Assembly: GCA_022577435.1 (NCBI GenBank)
Contig: JAKOON010000011.1
Span: 12,323,198-12,387,197 of the forward strand
Direction: 5' to 3'
Source of the DNA: Embiotoca jacksoni
Lineage: Eukaryota > Chordata > Actinopteri > Embiotocidae
Length of the DNA stretch: 64,000 bases
The position numbers and the translations under genes are program-made. The notes under the pieces were generated by a model. It saw nothing but the letters and a program-made list of their open reading frames with translations. It ran no database searches and had not been told where the DNA came from. How positions within the stretch are numbered: the stretch's first letter is position 1; each line of letters starts with the position of its first letter. Of the stretch, positions 52,380-63,289 are shown piece after piece.

Positions 52380-53795
52380 AACTAAAACCAGAGGAGGCTT
52401 TGGTGAAATAAAAGCCTCATGTAGCAGCTTCTGTTTTAAATCCCTAAAAAGCTTTTTTATAGTGCGAGTTTGCAGTAAAAAAAAATCTCCGGCGTTGTCG
52501 ACAGAATCATTCAGAAGAGTTTATTCTGGGAACAAAAAATAAAAATAAAAGTAGCAGACAGAGATCTTCCGTGAAAGATTGAATGTAGGGGGAAATTTTT
52601 TTTTTTTTAATATTTTTTATTCCTTATTGACAGGACGTCAGCTGAAGAGGCGGTCTTCCAACGTGACCCAGGACGGTTTGAGGACGCTTCGTGTTTCCAC
52701 TGCAAAGACAAACGCGCCCTCAGACCACCTCCGAACGTGGCCCGGATCTCAATGCGTCCTGTCTGCGTTCACACCTGAACCTCTGCTGAGCACTTGTGAT
52801 CCGATCACACCGGGTGGAAAACGTGGTATTAAGAGACAGGCGTCCTACCGTGACGCGCGTTAAATCCGGCCTCAGAGCTCCTGGAGGCCCGACACGAAGA
52901 AAAAGCAAAAAGTGAGACTCCCCTCGCTGTGACCCGCTCAGAGAACGTTTCCCCGCGGCCGAGTCTCAGCACGCGAGGACTTTTTAATAAGAGCCCGCGC
53001 AGCTGCTCGGGGAGACGTTCAGGAGTTACTGCGAGCTGTAAAGGATTTGATGAATTCACAGCACCGTTACAGCAGTCAAATAAAAGCTTACTATGAAAAC
53101 ATGGTGTAAAACTGCCCGTTTTTATTGGAACAAGTGTTACCATTATGTTGTGGGACAATATTACGGCCTGTGAAAAATGGATGTGGCTGATGTGCAGACG
53201 GCCTCCGCGCCGCTCTCTCCATCACACACACACCAGCCCCTGCTTTATTATTACATGTTGGTAATTACAAACAGAAGCCGTTAACCGTGCAACTGTTTGT
53301 TCAGCGTCACCGTTTTATAAAGAGAGCAGGTTTTTCTGGTTTGATCACGTGGAAGATATTTTATATCTTAACTGTGAAGAGGAAACTGATGAGTAAGGAA
53401 TCATCTACAGACCTGTGAGTACCGGCAGCGAAGAGTCGGGAACATTTTAGAAAATCCTCACGATGCAAATAAATTCGACGGCGAAAGTGAATAAATTAAT
53501 TAAAAGTGTCGTTTTCTGTCCATTGAGATAACAATTTAAAAGAATACAGAAGCTGCAAATAGAAAATAAAAACTAACCAATTCATAATTACACTAATTAA
53601 CTCGTTAATTGCACCGTATTTATTCCCCTTTCAGGCAGCATTAACGTGACGGTGTGCGATAAATATCAACTCTTCTTTCTGGACGGGTTCTTAAAACTTC
53701 AAAAAGTGACGTTCAGGTAGGGAAAAAAAAAAAAAAAAAGCTGATAGTCCACCAAAAATCTGCTCAGAAATGATAGGAAAAAAAAAAGGTTGTTG
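52380..53795. other. Unassigned DNA
   Basis: T run at 52598-52609. Frames of 60-109 codons at 52579-53158 have no recognisable domain. 53430-53640 is AT-rich with TAATTA words. Poly-A at 53724-53740. Confidence 0.45.
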
Positions 53796-53799
53796 AGAA

Positions 53800-54480
53800 G
53801 CTGCCTGAGAATCGTCACATTTTTAAGATTTATCAGTGTCACAGCGATTTGGTGACAGTTGTCCGTAAATGTCACGATTCTCTGCAAAACAAGAGCTGCA
53901 AATAGACAATTCGAGGTGCTTTTAATGGCACCAATTTGACAGTGTGAAAGAACCGCAGTCACTCTCCAGAGCTGACATTACAACAGACTGTGATTGAGCT
54001 TGCAGGGCGTAGATTCCAAAATTAACTCCAAAACATGAGGACGAGGCTCCAGACTGGATTTCAATTACAAGAAATATGAAAATACCACCGGGGTCTCTTA
54101 TTTGTAGGTCAAAAGAAATGTGATGAATAAATCTTATTCTTCGGTTTGTGAGTAGAGGTTGGATTAAATTCCAGTGTTAACCTATCAGTTTGATAAATAG
54201 GTCCCCTGGTTATTAAGGGCCCTTCAGTTACTGGGTCACTTAAAGTGAGTGACAGTGGCCCCTGAGAAATTGCTGCTTCATTTAATTGCATTAATTAAAG
54301 TGCTGATGTGTTTGTGCCTTTTATAGGAGCAGCGGTTCACCAGTATCGACACAGCAGGCCGGCAAAGACAAATTACATGGCTGCCATGTTTGATTAATAG
54401 CTGCTTTAACATACATGTTAGCCGTGAAACATTTCAAATGTAATAATAAAAGAGCACATCATTCACTGCTCAAACAGCCG
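53800..54480. promoter_or_regulatory. Candidate conserved non-coding element
   Basis: Especially 54140-54460: GTGTTAACCTATCAGTTTG, GGTTATTAAGGGCCC, CACTTAAAGTGAGTGACAG, TTTAATTGCATTAATTAAAG, GCCATGTTTGATTAATAGC and ATGTAATAATAAAAGAGC in single-copy DNA. 53900-53995 adds GCTTTTAATGGCACC and GACATTACAACAGACTGTG. The inverted CATTAATTAAAG core at 54289 is a typical homeodomain dimer site. Confidence 0.4.
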
Positions 54481-54640
54481 CTCCCATAAACTCAAGATGT
54501 GAATGAATCATTGTGAGAAAGCTTTTTCAGACCTGACATCATCACAACAAACACTCTGACAGCAAACAGCAGCATCTCACGTAGGGACTGAACACGACTC
54601 CAACAAATCCTCATATTCACTGAAGAGTCGCCCGTTTCGA

Positions 54641-55160
54641 CAGCTACAGACCTTTATTACAGCTACAGATGTTGCTGCAGTCGTTTACTACAACGAGAGA
54701 CGTTTACTACAAGAGACGTTTACTACAGCTACAGACATTTACTTAATCTACAGATGTTTACTTAATCTACAGATGTTTACTACAGCTGCAGATGTTTACT
54801 ACAGCTACAGACATTTACTTAATCTACAGATGTTTACTTTATCTGCAGATGTTTACTACAGCTGCAGATGTTTACTACAGCTACAGACATTTACTTAATC
54901 TACAGATGTTTACTACAGCTGCAGATGTTTACTACAGCTACAGACATTTACTTAATCTACAGATGTTTACTTTATCTGCAGATGTTTACTTAAGCTACAG
55001 ATGTTTACCACAATGACAGATGTTTAATAAAGCTACAGATGTGTACTTCAGCTACAGATGTTTACTACAGCTACAGTTTACTACAGCTACAGATGTTCAT
55101 TAAAGCTACAGATGTTTACTACAACGACAAATGCTTATTACAGCTACAGATGTTTACTAG
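54641..55160. repeat. 19-bp minisatellite with higher-order structure, about 27 copies
   Basis: Distinct monomers are A TTTACTACAGCTGCAGATG, B TTTACTACAGCTACAGACA, C TTTACTTAATCTACAGATG and D TTTACTTTATCTGCAGATG. From about 54718 they run B C C, A B C D, A B C, A B C D, then diverged units to 55160. Thus 57-bp and 76-bp higher-order repeats formed secondarily. The 74-codon frame at 54792-55016 is a read-through artefact. Confidence 0.95.
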
Positions 55161-55164
55161 AGCC

Positions 55165-55660
55165 GCAAACAAAGACCAGCGTAGAGCTGCAGATACCAGA
55201 CAAACAATATGACGTCTGTTTACAACAGCCTGAACAGGCCTGTCAGACAGCAGAGCCAAACATCACAACTGTTCTCCCACTACAACAGAACCCCAGCTGG
55301 AACAAACCAACAAGACCCAGACTGGACCAGATCATCTGACCCTGTTCCGTCTTGGTCCCGTCAGTTGTCGCCCTCGATCACATTAATCGTCGGCTCCACA
55401 GTCGCGATGCGTGTCCTGGTCTTTATGGAGGCGATCCGAGCTCCACGGCTGCTGCGTGAACATTTGGCTTCGCAGGCGTAACTGCTCTCAGCTGTTCTGA
55501 TCCAACTAAAGCGCCAGTTTTTAAAGATTCTTGGGCAGATCGACAGTTAAAGCTGAACTTCCTCCACACACCAGATGTCAATGAGGAGCGAAGTGAATCG
55601 GACCGGTTTTGTCGCCCGGTTTCAATAGCAACAAGTACATACATATACATATCAATAAAG
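55165..55660. other. Unassigned DNA
   Basis: Frames of 75-93 codons (55058-55650) have no domain, and the first overlaps the minisatellite. Nothing else is supported. Confidence 0.45.
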
Positions 55661-55664
55661 CAGT

Positions 55665-56400
55665 AGGGTGCTCTCCGGATATCAGGCGAGATACTGCAAC
55701 TCAGTAATCACACATTGCACCTAATCTGACAACACTGCCCGCTAATGACCTGCCATTAAAGTGGAGATGAATCAGAAGCCCCCTCGTGTAGGGACCCCTG
55801 TCCTCCCACCTCCTCTCTAATCAGCCACACATTCCTGTCTTTAATAAAAACACTGAGAGGAGGATTTTCTGTGCGGTGTCACCGTTATCGTGGCGGGCTG
55901 GAGGGCTGAGCGCTGCGACACCTCGTTAAAATACCAGCTGCAGCCGCGGCCGTAAACCACACAGCTTGTGTTAGCTGATACGCCTCGGTAGACTTTAATG
56001 GCTGCATTTACCCAGTCAGACTAATATTATTGTTAGACATGACACGGCGATGTGACAGGCGGCTCATGTCGGAGAACAACTCCTCACCCCGGTGGTGCTC
56101 GCATTAACGGCAGATTATAGAGAGAAGATGCAAAGCTGCTTTAAAGCTTTAAAGGCATACAGTATGGAACTCAAAACTTCTCATATCAGCATAATGAGCT
56201 TACTAACAGTCGATCGGTGTGCGCTACTGAGTGCTGTATACAGGTATGTTACAAATCTAATCGGAGTCAATGGGCCCTTAATAATGCAGAATTAAATAAT
56301 ACACAATGTCATGTGTGCAATACTGAGCATTTTGAATATGGAGTTTGTACTGTATACAGAAAGTGAGATAAAAAATACAGCAGGATTCTGTGGGGAGTAG
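55665..56400. promoter_or_regulatory. Candidate conserved non-coding element
   Basis: Long single-copy island: CTCAGTAATCACACATTGC, CGCTAATGACCTGCCATTAA, CTCTAATCAGCCACAC, GACTAATATTATTGTTAG, AGCATAATGAGCTTAC, GGGCCCTTAATAATGC and AATTAAATAATACACAATG. ATTTGCAT at 56401-56408, just outside, is a perfect POU octamer. Confidence 0.38.
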
Positions 56401-56410
56401 ATTTGCATCT

Positions 56411-56600
56411 ATTTAGCCTGGCTCCGCCCACCTACCGCTCACAGCTTCAGTCTTTGCTGTGATTAGTCTGGAAACTTTCATTGAGGTTCGCTCAGGCGCT
56501 CAGAAGGGTGAACCAATCAGAGACCAGTGGGCGTGACTAAGTGTGATGACTTTGAAGTCAAAAGTTAATTTAGCTCTAAAGATGGCGGCGGTGGTCGGGC
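56411..56600 (+). repeat. Dispersed repeat family E, + copy
   Basis: TAGCCTGGCTCCGCCCACC, TCACAGCTTCAGTC, TTAGTCTGGAAAC, AACCAATCAGAGACC and TGATGACTTTGAAGTC correspond in order to the reverse complement of 4250-4385. Ends near AAAGATGGCGGCGG (56580), a YY1-type word. Confidence 0.75.
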
Positions 56601-56739
56601 TCGATGACGCGACACAAACAGTTGTAGCAACGCCAGCAAAGATCAAAAAGCGCCGTGGTCATTCACCAACACAATGTTGTTGTTTTCTGCTCACACTAAC
56701 AGAGGGTTTCTTAAGTTTACAACACGGCGAGCTTTGGCA

Positions 56740-57158
56740 ATAGACTGCATATAAAAGTGGACACAGCTTCCGGGTCAGAAAAATTAAAGCCAATGCAGAA
56801 GTGCCTTAAAGTATAATACCACTGAGGGCCACTAGGGGCTGGCTCCAAAAGAAAAACTCTGGCCCCAATAGACTTCCATTCAAAAAGCATCAACTTCCCA
56901 CCTGAAATACAAATTCAGTAACCGTTTTCCACAAATCATTATGGTGTTATTAGATAAATTCCCTCCTTCTGATCGGTGTTCTGGTGATCCTTCTGAAAAT
57001 AATTCCATTATTGATTAGATATTAACACTCAAAGACAGCTATGTTTGGGGGCGGGTCTGATTGACAGGCCTGTGGTAAAATCAGGTTTCCGGTATAGGTG
57101 GGCGGGGGCATAGTGTCCTCAGCACTTCCGAAAATGGTCACTTCTGGTTCCAAAATCG
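56740..57158 (+). repeat. Family A, copy 8
   Basis: Starts ATAGACTGCATATAAAAGTG and contains GAGGGCCACTAGGGGCTGG, GACTTCCATTCAAAAAGC, ATTATGGTGTTATTAGAT and GGTTTCCGGTATAGGTGGG. It ends at ATGGTCACTTCTGGTTCC. The YY1-type 3' tip is missing. Abuts family E with about 140 bp between. Confidence 0.93.
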
Positions 57159-57159
57159 A

Positions 57160-57578
57160 TTTGTTATTGTTCACCTAAAAGAAGCTGAGTCAGCTGGTTT
57201 GTGTGGAGCTCAGCTACGTGAATAAATGTCACTAAACACGAGTAGATCTCGGAGGAGAAAAGGTCGGAGACCCCCGGATTAGAACTTGAGGAACAGTCGT
57301 AACCTTCCAGAATAACTCGCACGCTGGTGAAAGCAGATTTTCTGAGACCGCACGAAGCTCCACGCGCACCGACGTCGGCGTCCACGTCACACGTGCGCAT
57401 AAAAAGAACTGCGGAGGAGATTAATAAGGCGACGTATGCAAGACGTCGCGTGTGCCGCTGCACTAATTACAGCCTCGAGTCATGAATTCATAATCCCACG
57501 GCGACTCGGGAGCAAGAATTCATTTCTCCAAGTTCCACAAAACAGAACGTGTTCGTACCGAGAGCGGCGCCTCGGAGG
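57160..57578. other. Unassigned DNA
   Basis: A 99-codon - strand frame (57164-57463) has no recognisable domain. Confidence 0.45.
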
Positions 57579-57579
57579 A

Positions 57580-57920
57580 GGTGTAATCATCTGCTCCTCA
57601 GCGCCCCGTGATTGAGAGAGAGAGAGAGAAAAAAAAAGGGACCTGTTGAAAAAGAGGCTGTTTAATTAAGTAGCTAACAAAATACAAATCTCAATAACTT
57701 GGGAAATAATTGTGCAACCCTCATTAAGCATTCCATCTGGGCAATTACCTTCTTTTTTTCTTTTTTTTTTTGCCTCGGGGAGTTCTTAATGACTGGCCGG
57801 TAATTGAAGCTAGCAGTCAGCGGGAGCCCGAGATGAACTGAATTACACAATGTCATTAAAATAAATACATCAAATAATTATCCGATGGAAAATAAATGGA
57901 CTGAACGCGTGTAATTGCTC
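57580..57920. promoter_or_regulatory. Candidate conserved non-coding element
   Basis: GGCTGTTTAATTAAGTAGC, GGGAAATAATTGTGC, CTCATTAAGCATTCC, GGGCAATTACC, GGTAATTGAAGCTAGC and CGTGTAATTGCTCTGTCG give at least six TAATT/AATTA cores in 250 bp. A (GA)n tract at 57614-57637 and a T-rich tract at 57752-57770 interrupt it. Confidence 0.38.
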
Positions 57921-57924
57921 TGTC

Positions 57925-58378
57925 GAATTAGTTCCCCCACCACTCCGCTCGCAGCAGGAGGAGGAGGAGGGTTCCTTCTGCCGGCGTCCTGCCCGAGCGG
58001 CGGTAAACACCTCGCTGCTGCCGCCGACAGCGTTTTAGCGCTTGCGTGATTATTTTTTTGTTGTTGTTGTTTTTTTTACAAAAGCGCTTCGTCGGCCGCG
58101 TCGTCCTAGCATCACGCGGCGGCGGCCGCAGGTGCCTCCGCCTCATGGAGCGAACGAGCCTCTTCTTACGGGCCGCTCCGTTTGGGAGATTTAAGCGCCG
58201 CACAACTGAAGGAAAAAAAAAAAAAAAAAAGCTCATTTCTGGTTCCGCATACGGAGCCCGTCCCCCTCGCCGCCACCATTGTAAGATGCGTCTTTTGTCC
58301 TCGCTGACAGATTACTTTCTTGATTCGGTAAAAGAAGGGGGATTCCTTCTCTTTTTTACCTTGAACCCCGCGGAGGAG
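57925..58378. other. CpG-rich unassigned DNA
   Basis: CpG-dense at 57940-58270 with GCGGCGGCGGCCGC near 58115 and a poly-A run at 58212-58230. Could be a CpG island. The frames through it (102-121 codons) show no domain. Confidence 0.42.
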
Positions 58379-58379
58379 C

Positions 58380-58560
58380 AGCCCCGCTTGAAACATTTCC
58401 AGCCGAATTGATAACGACCTGATTTATGGGCCTTATTGCGCCGTATAATTAATTTTATGCATATGACTTCCTTTACAATTACCATGCCGGCCGATTGGAG
58501 AAGTTCACTGCTTATATGAAGCCATCAATAATTGCGAATTCATTGGTGGGCGTGTGCCGA
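58380..58560. promoter_or_regulatory. Candidate conserved non-coding element
   Basis: CGAATTGATAACGACC, GGGCCTTATTGCGCCG, TATAATTAATTTTATGC, ACAATTACCATGCCGG and CATCAATAATTGCG follow each other without interruption. Confidence 0.36.
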
Positions 58561-58561
58561 G

Positions 58562-58882
58562 CGTGCGCGGCGAGGAGAGATTGTCTCCTGGAAGTGAGGT
58601 GTTCTGGAGAAAGGGCAAACGTTTCAGGTCGACTGAACACATCCAGAGGACATTGAGAGACTCGGTGGGACGTCTTCCACCGAGTCCCCAACGGTCACAA
58701 TTATACGTATCTTGTTATTTTATTCACTCTGCTGATACAGACTCTCTCTTTCACTGTGATGTATTTCAGCTTTTAAACACCAACGGATCCCGACATCGTA
58801 GTCGAGACTCTAGGCAGGAAAACACGAGGAGGAAACATATTCACGCTACACAGAAGCAGCTCGTTATTCAACGTGTTGCATC
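58562..58882. other. Unassigned DNA
   Basis: The frame of 111 codons at 58554-58889 has no recognisable domain. Confidence 0.42.
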
Positions 58883-58884
58883 TG

Positions 58885-59172
58885 AATAGTGACGTCGCCC
58901 GTCGGTTTGTAAACGGCCGTCGTGCAGCCTCGACGTCGTGATTTTTGTCCCGTCGCCATCTTGCTGGTCCGGAGCGATTTTGGAGCAGGAAGTGACCATA
59001 TTTGGGCGAGGTGGCGAAACACTGTTTCCTGTTTGGAAACCCGGCGATACTACGTCCCGTCCACCAATGGTTGTAACCCGACTGCACCACAGGCCTGTCA
59101 ATCAAACAGACACGCCCCTCCAAAAACACGCATATTTTCTAATTAATGACGGGATTATTTTCAGATGGACGG
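58885..59172 (-). repeat. Family A, copy 9 (3' half)
   Basis: Reverse copy with the YY1-type word in reverse (CGCCATCTT at 58954-58962), GAAGTGACCATATTTGGGC, CACAGGCCTGTCAATCAAA and GACACGCCCCTCC. It ends in the ATTATTTTCAG section. The 5' half with TATAAAA is missing. Confidence 0.88.
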
Positions 59173-59174
59173 AC

Positions 59175-59660
59175 GGACGGATGAGCGGCAGGATTGACCT
59201 ATCTAATCTCCATTCATGTCAGCATAGAAAGCCAAACCCGCTCGGCTTTACTGAGCATGCTCGGCCCGCGTTAACATTTCACACCAGGTTTCTCTGACCA
59301 GGTCTCAACATCAGCGTGCGAACTCGTCCGGTTCGAATTAAAGGTTTCCCCCGTTGAAGCAGGTTCACCTGGTCGGACAGGTGGACAGGTGGACAGGAGG
59401 ACACGTCTCTCGAGTCCCTGACAGCTGAGAGCACAGGGAGACAGACGGGAGGCTCAGAGAGCAGAGCAGCACTCCGCGACAGGTGAGACTGATGTGGGAG
59501 AGCGTTTCCTCTCAGGTGTCACTCAGGTGCAGCGCGGCCTCTGATTGGACGTGAAGGCCGTCGGCTCTGCCGGTGTTCAGCCCGGGTCAGAACCAATCAG
59601 ACGCTTGTTTTACTAAGAGAGTGACGACCACGGAGAGGTCAGGAATAATGAAGAGAGCCA
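59175..59660. other. Unassigned DNA
   Basis: Short GGACAGGTGGACAGG repeat at 59378-59402. Nothing else is supported. Confidence 0.45.
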
Positions 59661-59665
59661 GTCAG

Positions 59666-59707
59666 CACACACACACACCGAGAGACACACAGAGACACAG
59701 AGAGAGT

Positions 59708-59740
<33 letters not shown>

Positions 59741-59758
59741 ACATACATACACACACAC
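59666..59758. repeat. Compound (CA)n/(GA)n microsatellite
   Basis: CA units, GAGACACA mixtures, an array of about 14 CA units, then TACA units. Confidence 0.97.
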
Positions 59759-59764
59759 TGCTCT

Positions 59765-60140
59765 ATTTCTATCTAATTCACCTGAAGGTGATGACCAACA
59801 AAATAAAATTAAATATTTTTTCTATAAAATCTTTTTTTTACATTATTTTCTAGATTTCATTTTCTGTTGCAGTAAATCATAAATTTTAATTTTCCTATAA
59901 TAAGTTACTATAAACAAATTATTTGAAAAACAATGCAAATTTATATTGAGAAAAAAACTTTTTTTTTTTTCATTTTTGAGGCAGACTGATCAGACCAGGG
60001 TTTTTTTTTGTGATTGTTGCGATACGAATTTTTGATTTTGCAGCAGCTTTTCTCTAAAACTTAGATCTAATTTGTGGAGTTTTAACTGTTTAAAATAGCG
60101 ATTTTGTTTTTAACTACCTGATCAAGACTCATATTTTAGC
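59765..60140. other. AT-rich unassigned DNA
   Basis: T runs at 59830-59839, 59959-59970 and 60001-60009. No feature is supported. Confidence 0.5.
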
Positions 60141-60142
60141 TC

Positions 60143-60145
<3 letters not shown>

Positions 60146-60179
<34 letters not shown>
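60146..60179. repeat. Poly-T run of 34
   Basis: Uninterrupted T immediately left of a family B copy. If B is a retroposon on the - strand, this could be its tail. Confidence 0.95.
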
Positions 60180-60182
<3 letters not shown>

Positions 60183-60189
60183 GTTTTGA

Positions 60190-60290
60190 ACAATGGGGCT
60201 GTGATGTAAATTTCAAACTCCTGCAAATTTTGCGGCGATTGCTTCGATTTCACGTCAATTATTGTGAAGGATATCGTAGCGTTCCCAAAC
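60190..60290 (+). repeat. Dispersed repeat family B, copy 3
   Basis: GCAAATTTTGCGGCGATTGC and CACGTCAATTATTGTGAAGG align with 24997-25045. Confidence 0.6.
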
Positions 60291-60299
60291 GAGGCTCCG

Positions 60300-60825
60300 C
60301 CTTTTCACAATCTGCTTTTTTTTCCTTTTACTTCCGCATATTCTCCGTAAAGCTAAAAGATGTTTTAGCTTTTATACAACCCAACTTTTCAGCATTAGTT
60401 TTCAGTCGACAACCTGTTTTGTTTTTTTATACATTTCGGCCGCAATATTTTGATATGTTTTTTGTCTGACTGTCTGTCAGTCCCGTGTGTAGCAGGACGT
60501 AAATCTGATACAAAGCATCTTTCCTCTTTTTGAGGTGAATGTATTTTTGCTCGCACTCCCTGCTGTAAATAAATCTAATAAACGATAAATAAATCAGAAA
60601 CAGTTGGCTGCTCAGATCTGAATAAACCACATGGAAGCCTCCCCGTACCGTACTGACTGTACAATGAGCCTCTCCGCGCGGCGTGACTCCCGCTCTGACA
60701 CCTGACATCGGCGTGTTTAGTCGTCGTAATTGAAAACTCTTTCTACGCACTGAACGACACGTCGGCGGGTGAATCCGCAGAACAATGACAAACAGAGCGC
60801 GGCCGCGTATTAGCGTTAAACAGCG
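60300..60825. other. Unassigned DNA
   Basis: Short open frames only. AT-rich to 60620. Confidence 0.45.
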
Positions 60826-60829
60826 GCGG

Positions 60830-61170
60830 CTTCCTCTCGCACGTCTTTATTAAAATGAAATGAATGCAGAGGGAGCAGCCTGTTGGATGTGTGACCCGCG
60901 GCAGGAAACACACTCATCTGGATCACATGAATAATTTAGCTGACACTAAAGGAGGTAATATAAATGCACACATATATTCTAATCTTTTTCTGCGGACGCT
61001 GCGTCCGGCCTGTGTTTTCCCGCCCGCCTCCGTCTCTCAGGTGGAAAAGCAGCAGATGCCCTCAGTGCTGCGGAATTAATCCAGAAATGTATCTGCGCCT
61101 TTAGAATTATTCACATACAGATGCATGATAATGATTCCCAGATTAATCGGTGACAGGGAGCCGCTGCCGA
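60830..61170. promoter_or_regulatory. Candidate conserved non-coding element
   Basis: GTCTTTATTAAAATG, ATGAATAATTTAGCTGAC, GCGGAATTAATCCAGAAATG, TTAGAATTATTCACATAC and CAGATTAATCGGTGACAGG. Two TTAATC words (GATTA core) suggest K50-homeodomain sites. Confidence 0.33.
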
Positions 61171-61174
61171 GCGC

Positions 61175-61645
61175 CGAGGGGAACTTTTCTCCCCGCTGAC
61201 CTTTAGCTCGACAGCGGCCTCGTTTCACAGCTAATACCCTGACGCACCTGACACCCCGAGCGGCAGCCTGTCACCCAGCAGAGGGCCTGCGAGGCAGCGC
61301 GCTGGGGAACACAATGCCCTCCGCTCGTTCCCGATCTCTGCACCGCCTTTCAGGATTAAAACGTAAAAACTGAAGCTGTGCTGTAACTGAGGCCTCAGAG
61401 GACGCATCGCCTGCGCAGCTGTGAGGTCACATGACCCAATAAATACAGCACATATGCTTTGATTTATTTTCCAGCAGAAAAAAAAAACATCAGTTCAAGG
61501 TCAGTGAAGTCCAGTAGTTGTTAGTTGGACACATTTAGACGTGATGATGACGCTGTTAGAGGATCACCTCAGTTCATCTTGAAGGGAATATGAGTCCTGA
61601 AATCACTGGAGGAAAAAATAACCAATCAGAGACGCTGCTGACTGA
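61175..61645. other. Unassigned DNA
   Basis: Mixed composition with a short A run at 61481-61489. No feature is supported. Confidence 0.45.
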
Positions 61646-61649
61646 ATCT

Positions 61650-61960
61650 GATTGGAAACCAGAGGACACCATGCGCCGCCCACTGGCTGCACCCCGTGCC
61701 TGTCAATCAAACAGCCACGCCCCTCAAACATAGCTGTGTTTGAGTCCTGATATCTAATCAGTGCCGGAGTTATTTCCAGTATGACCACCAGAACACTGGG
61801 ACTTTATCTAATGACACCATAATGACTTTGTATTTCAGGAGAGAAGATTTTAGAATGGGAGCCCTAGTGGCCCTCAGTGGTATTACACTTTAAGACACTT
61901 CTGCATTGGCTTCGCTTTTCAGACGGGAAGTTACGTCCACTTTTATATACGGTCTGTGGA
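61650..61960 (-). repeat. Family A, copy 10
   Basis: Reverse copy: GAGGACACCATGCGCCGCCC, GTGCCTGTCAATCAAAC, CATAGCTGTGTTTGAGTCC, TCTAATGACACCATAATG, AGCCCTAGTGGCC and the terminal CGTCCACTTTTATATACGG. The YY1-type end is missing. Confidence 0.92.
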
Positions 61961-61964
61961 CACA

Positions 61965-62615
61965 CCACATTGTTGCTGCAGGAAGTCGTTCCCTTGCTCC
62001 TCCTTTCCCGATGACATCACTCAGGCTGCGATAGATGGCGAGCTACGATTGGTCGTGCGTCTCTCAATCGAGTCACAGCAAGAGTTTTCTTCTCGGACCG
62101 CCTGCAGCCACTAACGGCTCACTGGTCGCGACAGATATTGAACCTCATGGCGGGGCTGCAGGAAAACACGGTCGGATGAATCCTCTGGGGAACATGAACG
62201 TCTGACACCAAATTTCACACAAGTCCACCCGGCAGCTGTGGAGACATTTGAGTCTGGATGGTGGCAGCGGAGGAACAGGTGATCAGCCAGGTAACATTTC
62301 AGAACAGAGAGGATGAAGAGGGGCCCAGCGGATCACTGTCACCCAGGAGCCTCCTCCGACGTTAACCCGGCCGTGTCCGACGGGGGCCCGAAGCGGTCGC
62401 TGTGACTCGCTGCTGGACCAGAGGTCACATTCCCGAGGACTCACCTGGACGCCGAGGACGCTCGTTGAGAATCGTTGCCAAGGAGACGGGGGAAGGGGGG
62501 GGGTCAGGGGGGGCTGGTGCTCTGCCAGCCGTCGTGTCGTCGGGAGTCTCCGAAGGCGAGCGCACCAACAGATGGCCCGAGGAAAAAACAGCTCGTTTGG
62601 ACCCCAACAAAGAGC
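61965..62615. other. Unassigned DNA with one X-box-like site
   Basis: GTTGCCAAGGAGAC at 62474-62487 resembles an RFX X-box. Short low-complexity frames near 62402-62629 are not genes. Confidence 0.42.
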
Positions 62616-62619
62616 CTCC

Positions 62620-62960
62620 GGTGATTTAATGATCGTTTCTCATTCAGCCATTACTTATACGGGCGTATAATCAACTGACACAATGTTTCATCTGCAGGGG
62701 ATGGGATGGGGAAGGGGGGGGGGGGGCTCCGGTGTCGGCAGCAGGCGGCGGCGCTGAGGCTCGTGCGGCGGCGAGGAGGAGGACGCTGCCTCCGTTCGGT
62801 CACGCTGCTGATTATAAGCTGCGTCTTTTTTTTTTTTTTTTTTTTTACGACACACCTCTTTCAATTAGAGCTCATAATGAGGGCGTCCCCCCGACAGGTG
62901 TTTGTGTTGTCGGCGCTCTCATTTACATGCCACACTAATTTGGATGAGAGGCGGATATAA
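62620..62960. promoter_or_regulatory. Candidate conserved non-coding element
   Basis: GTGATTTAATGATCG, CAGCCATTACTTATACGGGC, TTTCAATTAGAGCTCATAATG and CCACACTAATTTGGATG lie in single-copy DNA. A G-run (62714-62726) and a poly-T run (62826-62846) interrupt it. Confidence 0.32.
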
Positions 62961-63056
62961 AGAAGGTCACCCCCTCCTCCTCTGCGCGGTGAGTGTGCTC
63001 CATGTAAAGCACAACAGCAGGCAGGTGAAGGGCCGCCGGTGGGAGGGGAGGAGGAC

Positions 63057-63074
63057 GGGGGGGGGGGGGGGGGG
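63057..63074. repeat. G-run of 18
   Basis: Part of a G-rich stretch extending to about 63105. Confidence 0.95.
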
Positions 63075-63258
63075 CGCTGGAGGGGCTGTGGGGGGTTACG
63101 AGTTCTGCAGGTAGAAGGTAGAGCGGCGGTGAGGGGTGGAGCCGCAGCCGACCTGAGGTTCAGGTTAATTAATGAAGTGATCGGGGCTCGAGGAGCGGGG
63201 TGGGGGGCAGGAGAGGGGGGTGGAGAGGGGAGGTGGTCCAGTGGGCTTCCTCTCCTCT

Positions 63259-63272
63259 CCCCCCCCCCCCCC
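63259..63272. repeat. C-run of 14
   Basis: Uninterrupted C after TCTCCTCTC, opposite in sense to the nearby G-rich stretches at 63196-63236. Confidence 0.93.
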
Positions 63273-63289
63273 TTCCGCCGAGCAGCAGG

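Noticed and set aside
54641..55160. Regularly spaced repeats that might suggest a CRISPR array
   Set aside because: Units are directly adjacent with no unique spacers, in a vertebrate genome.
59320..59345. GGTTCGAATT, resembling a tRNA box B
   Set aside because: No box A at the right distance and no cloverleaf.
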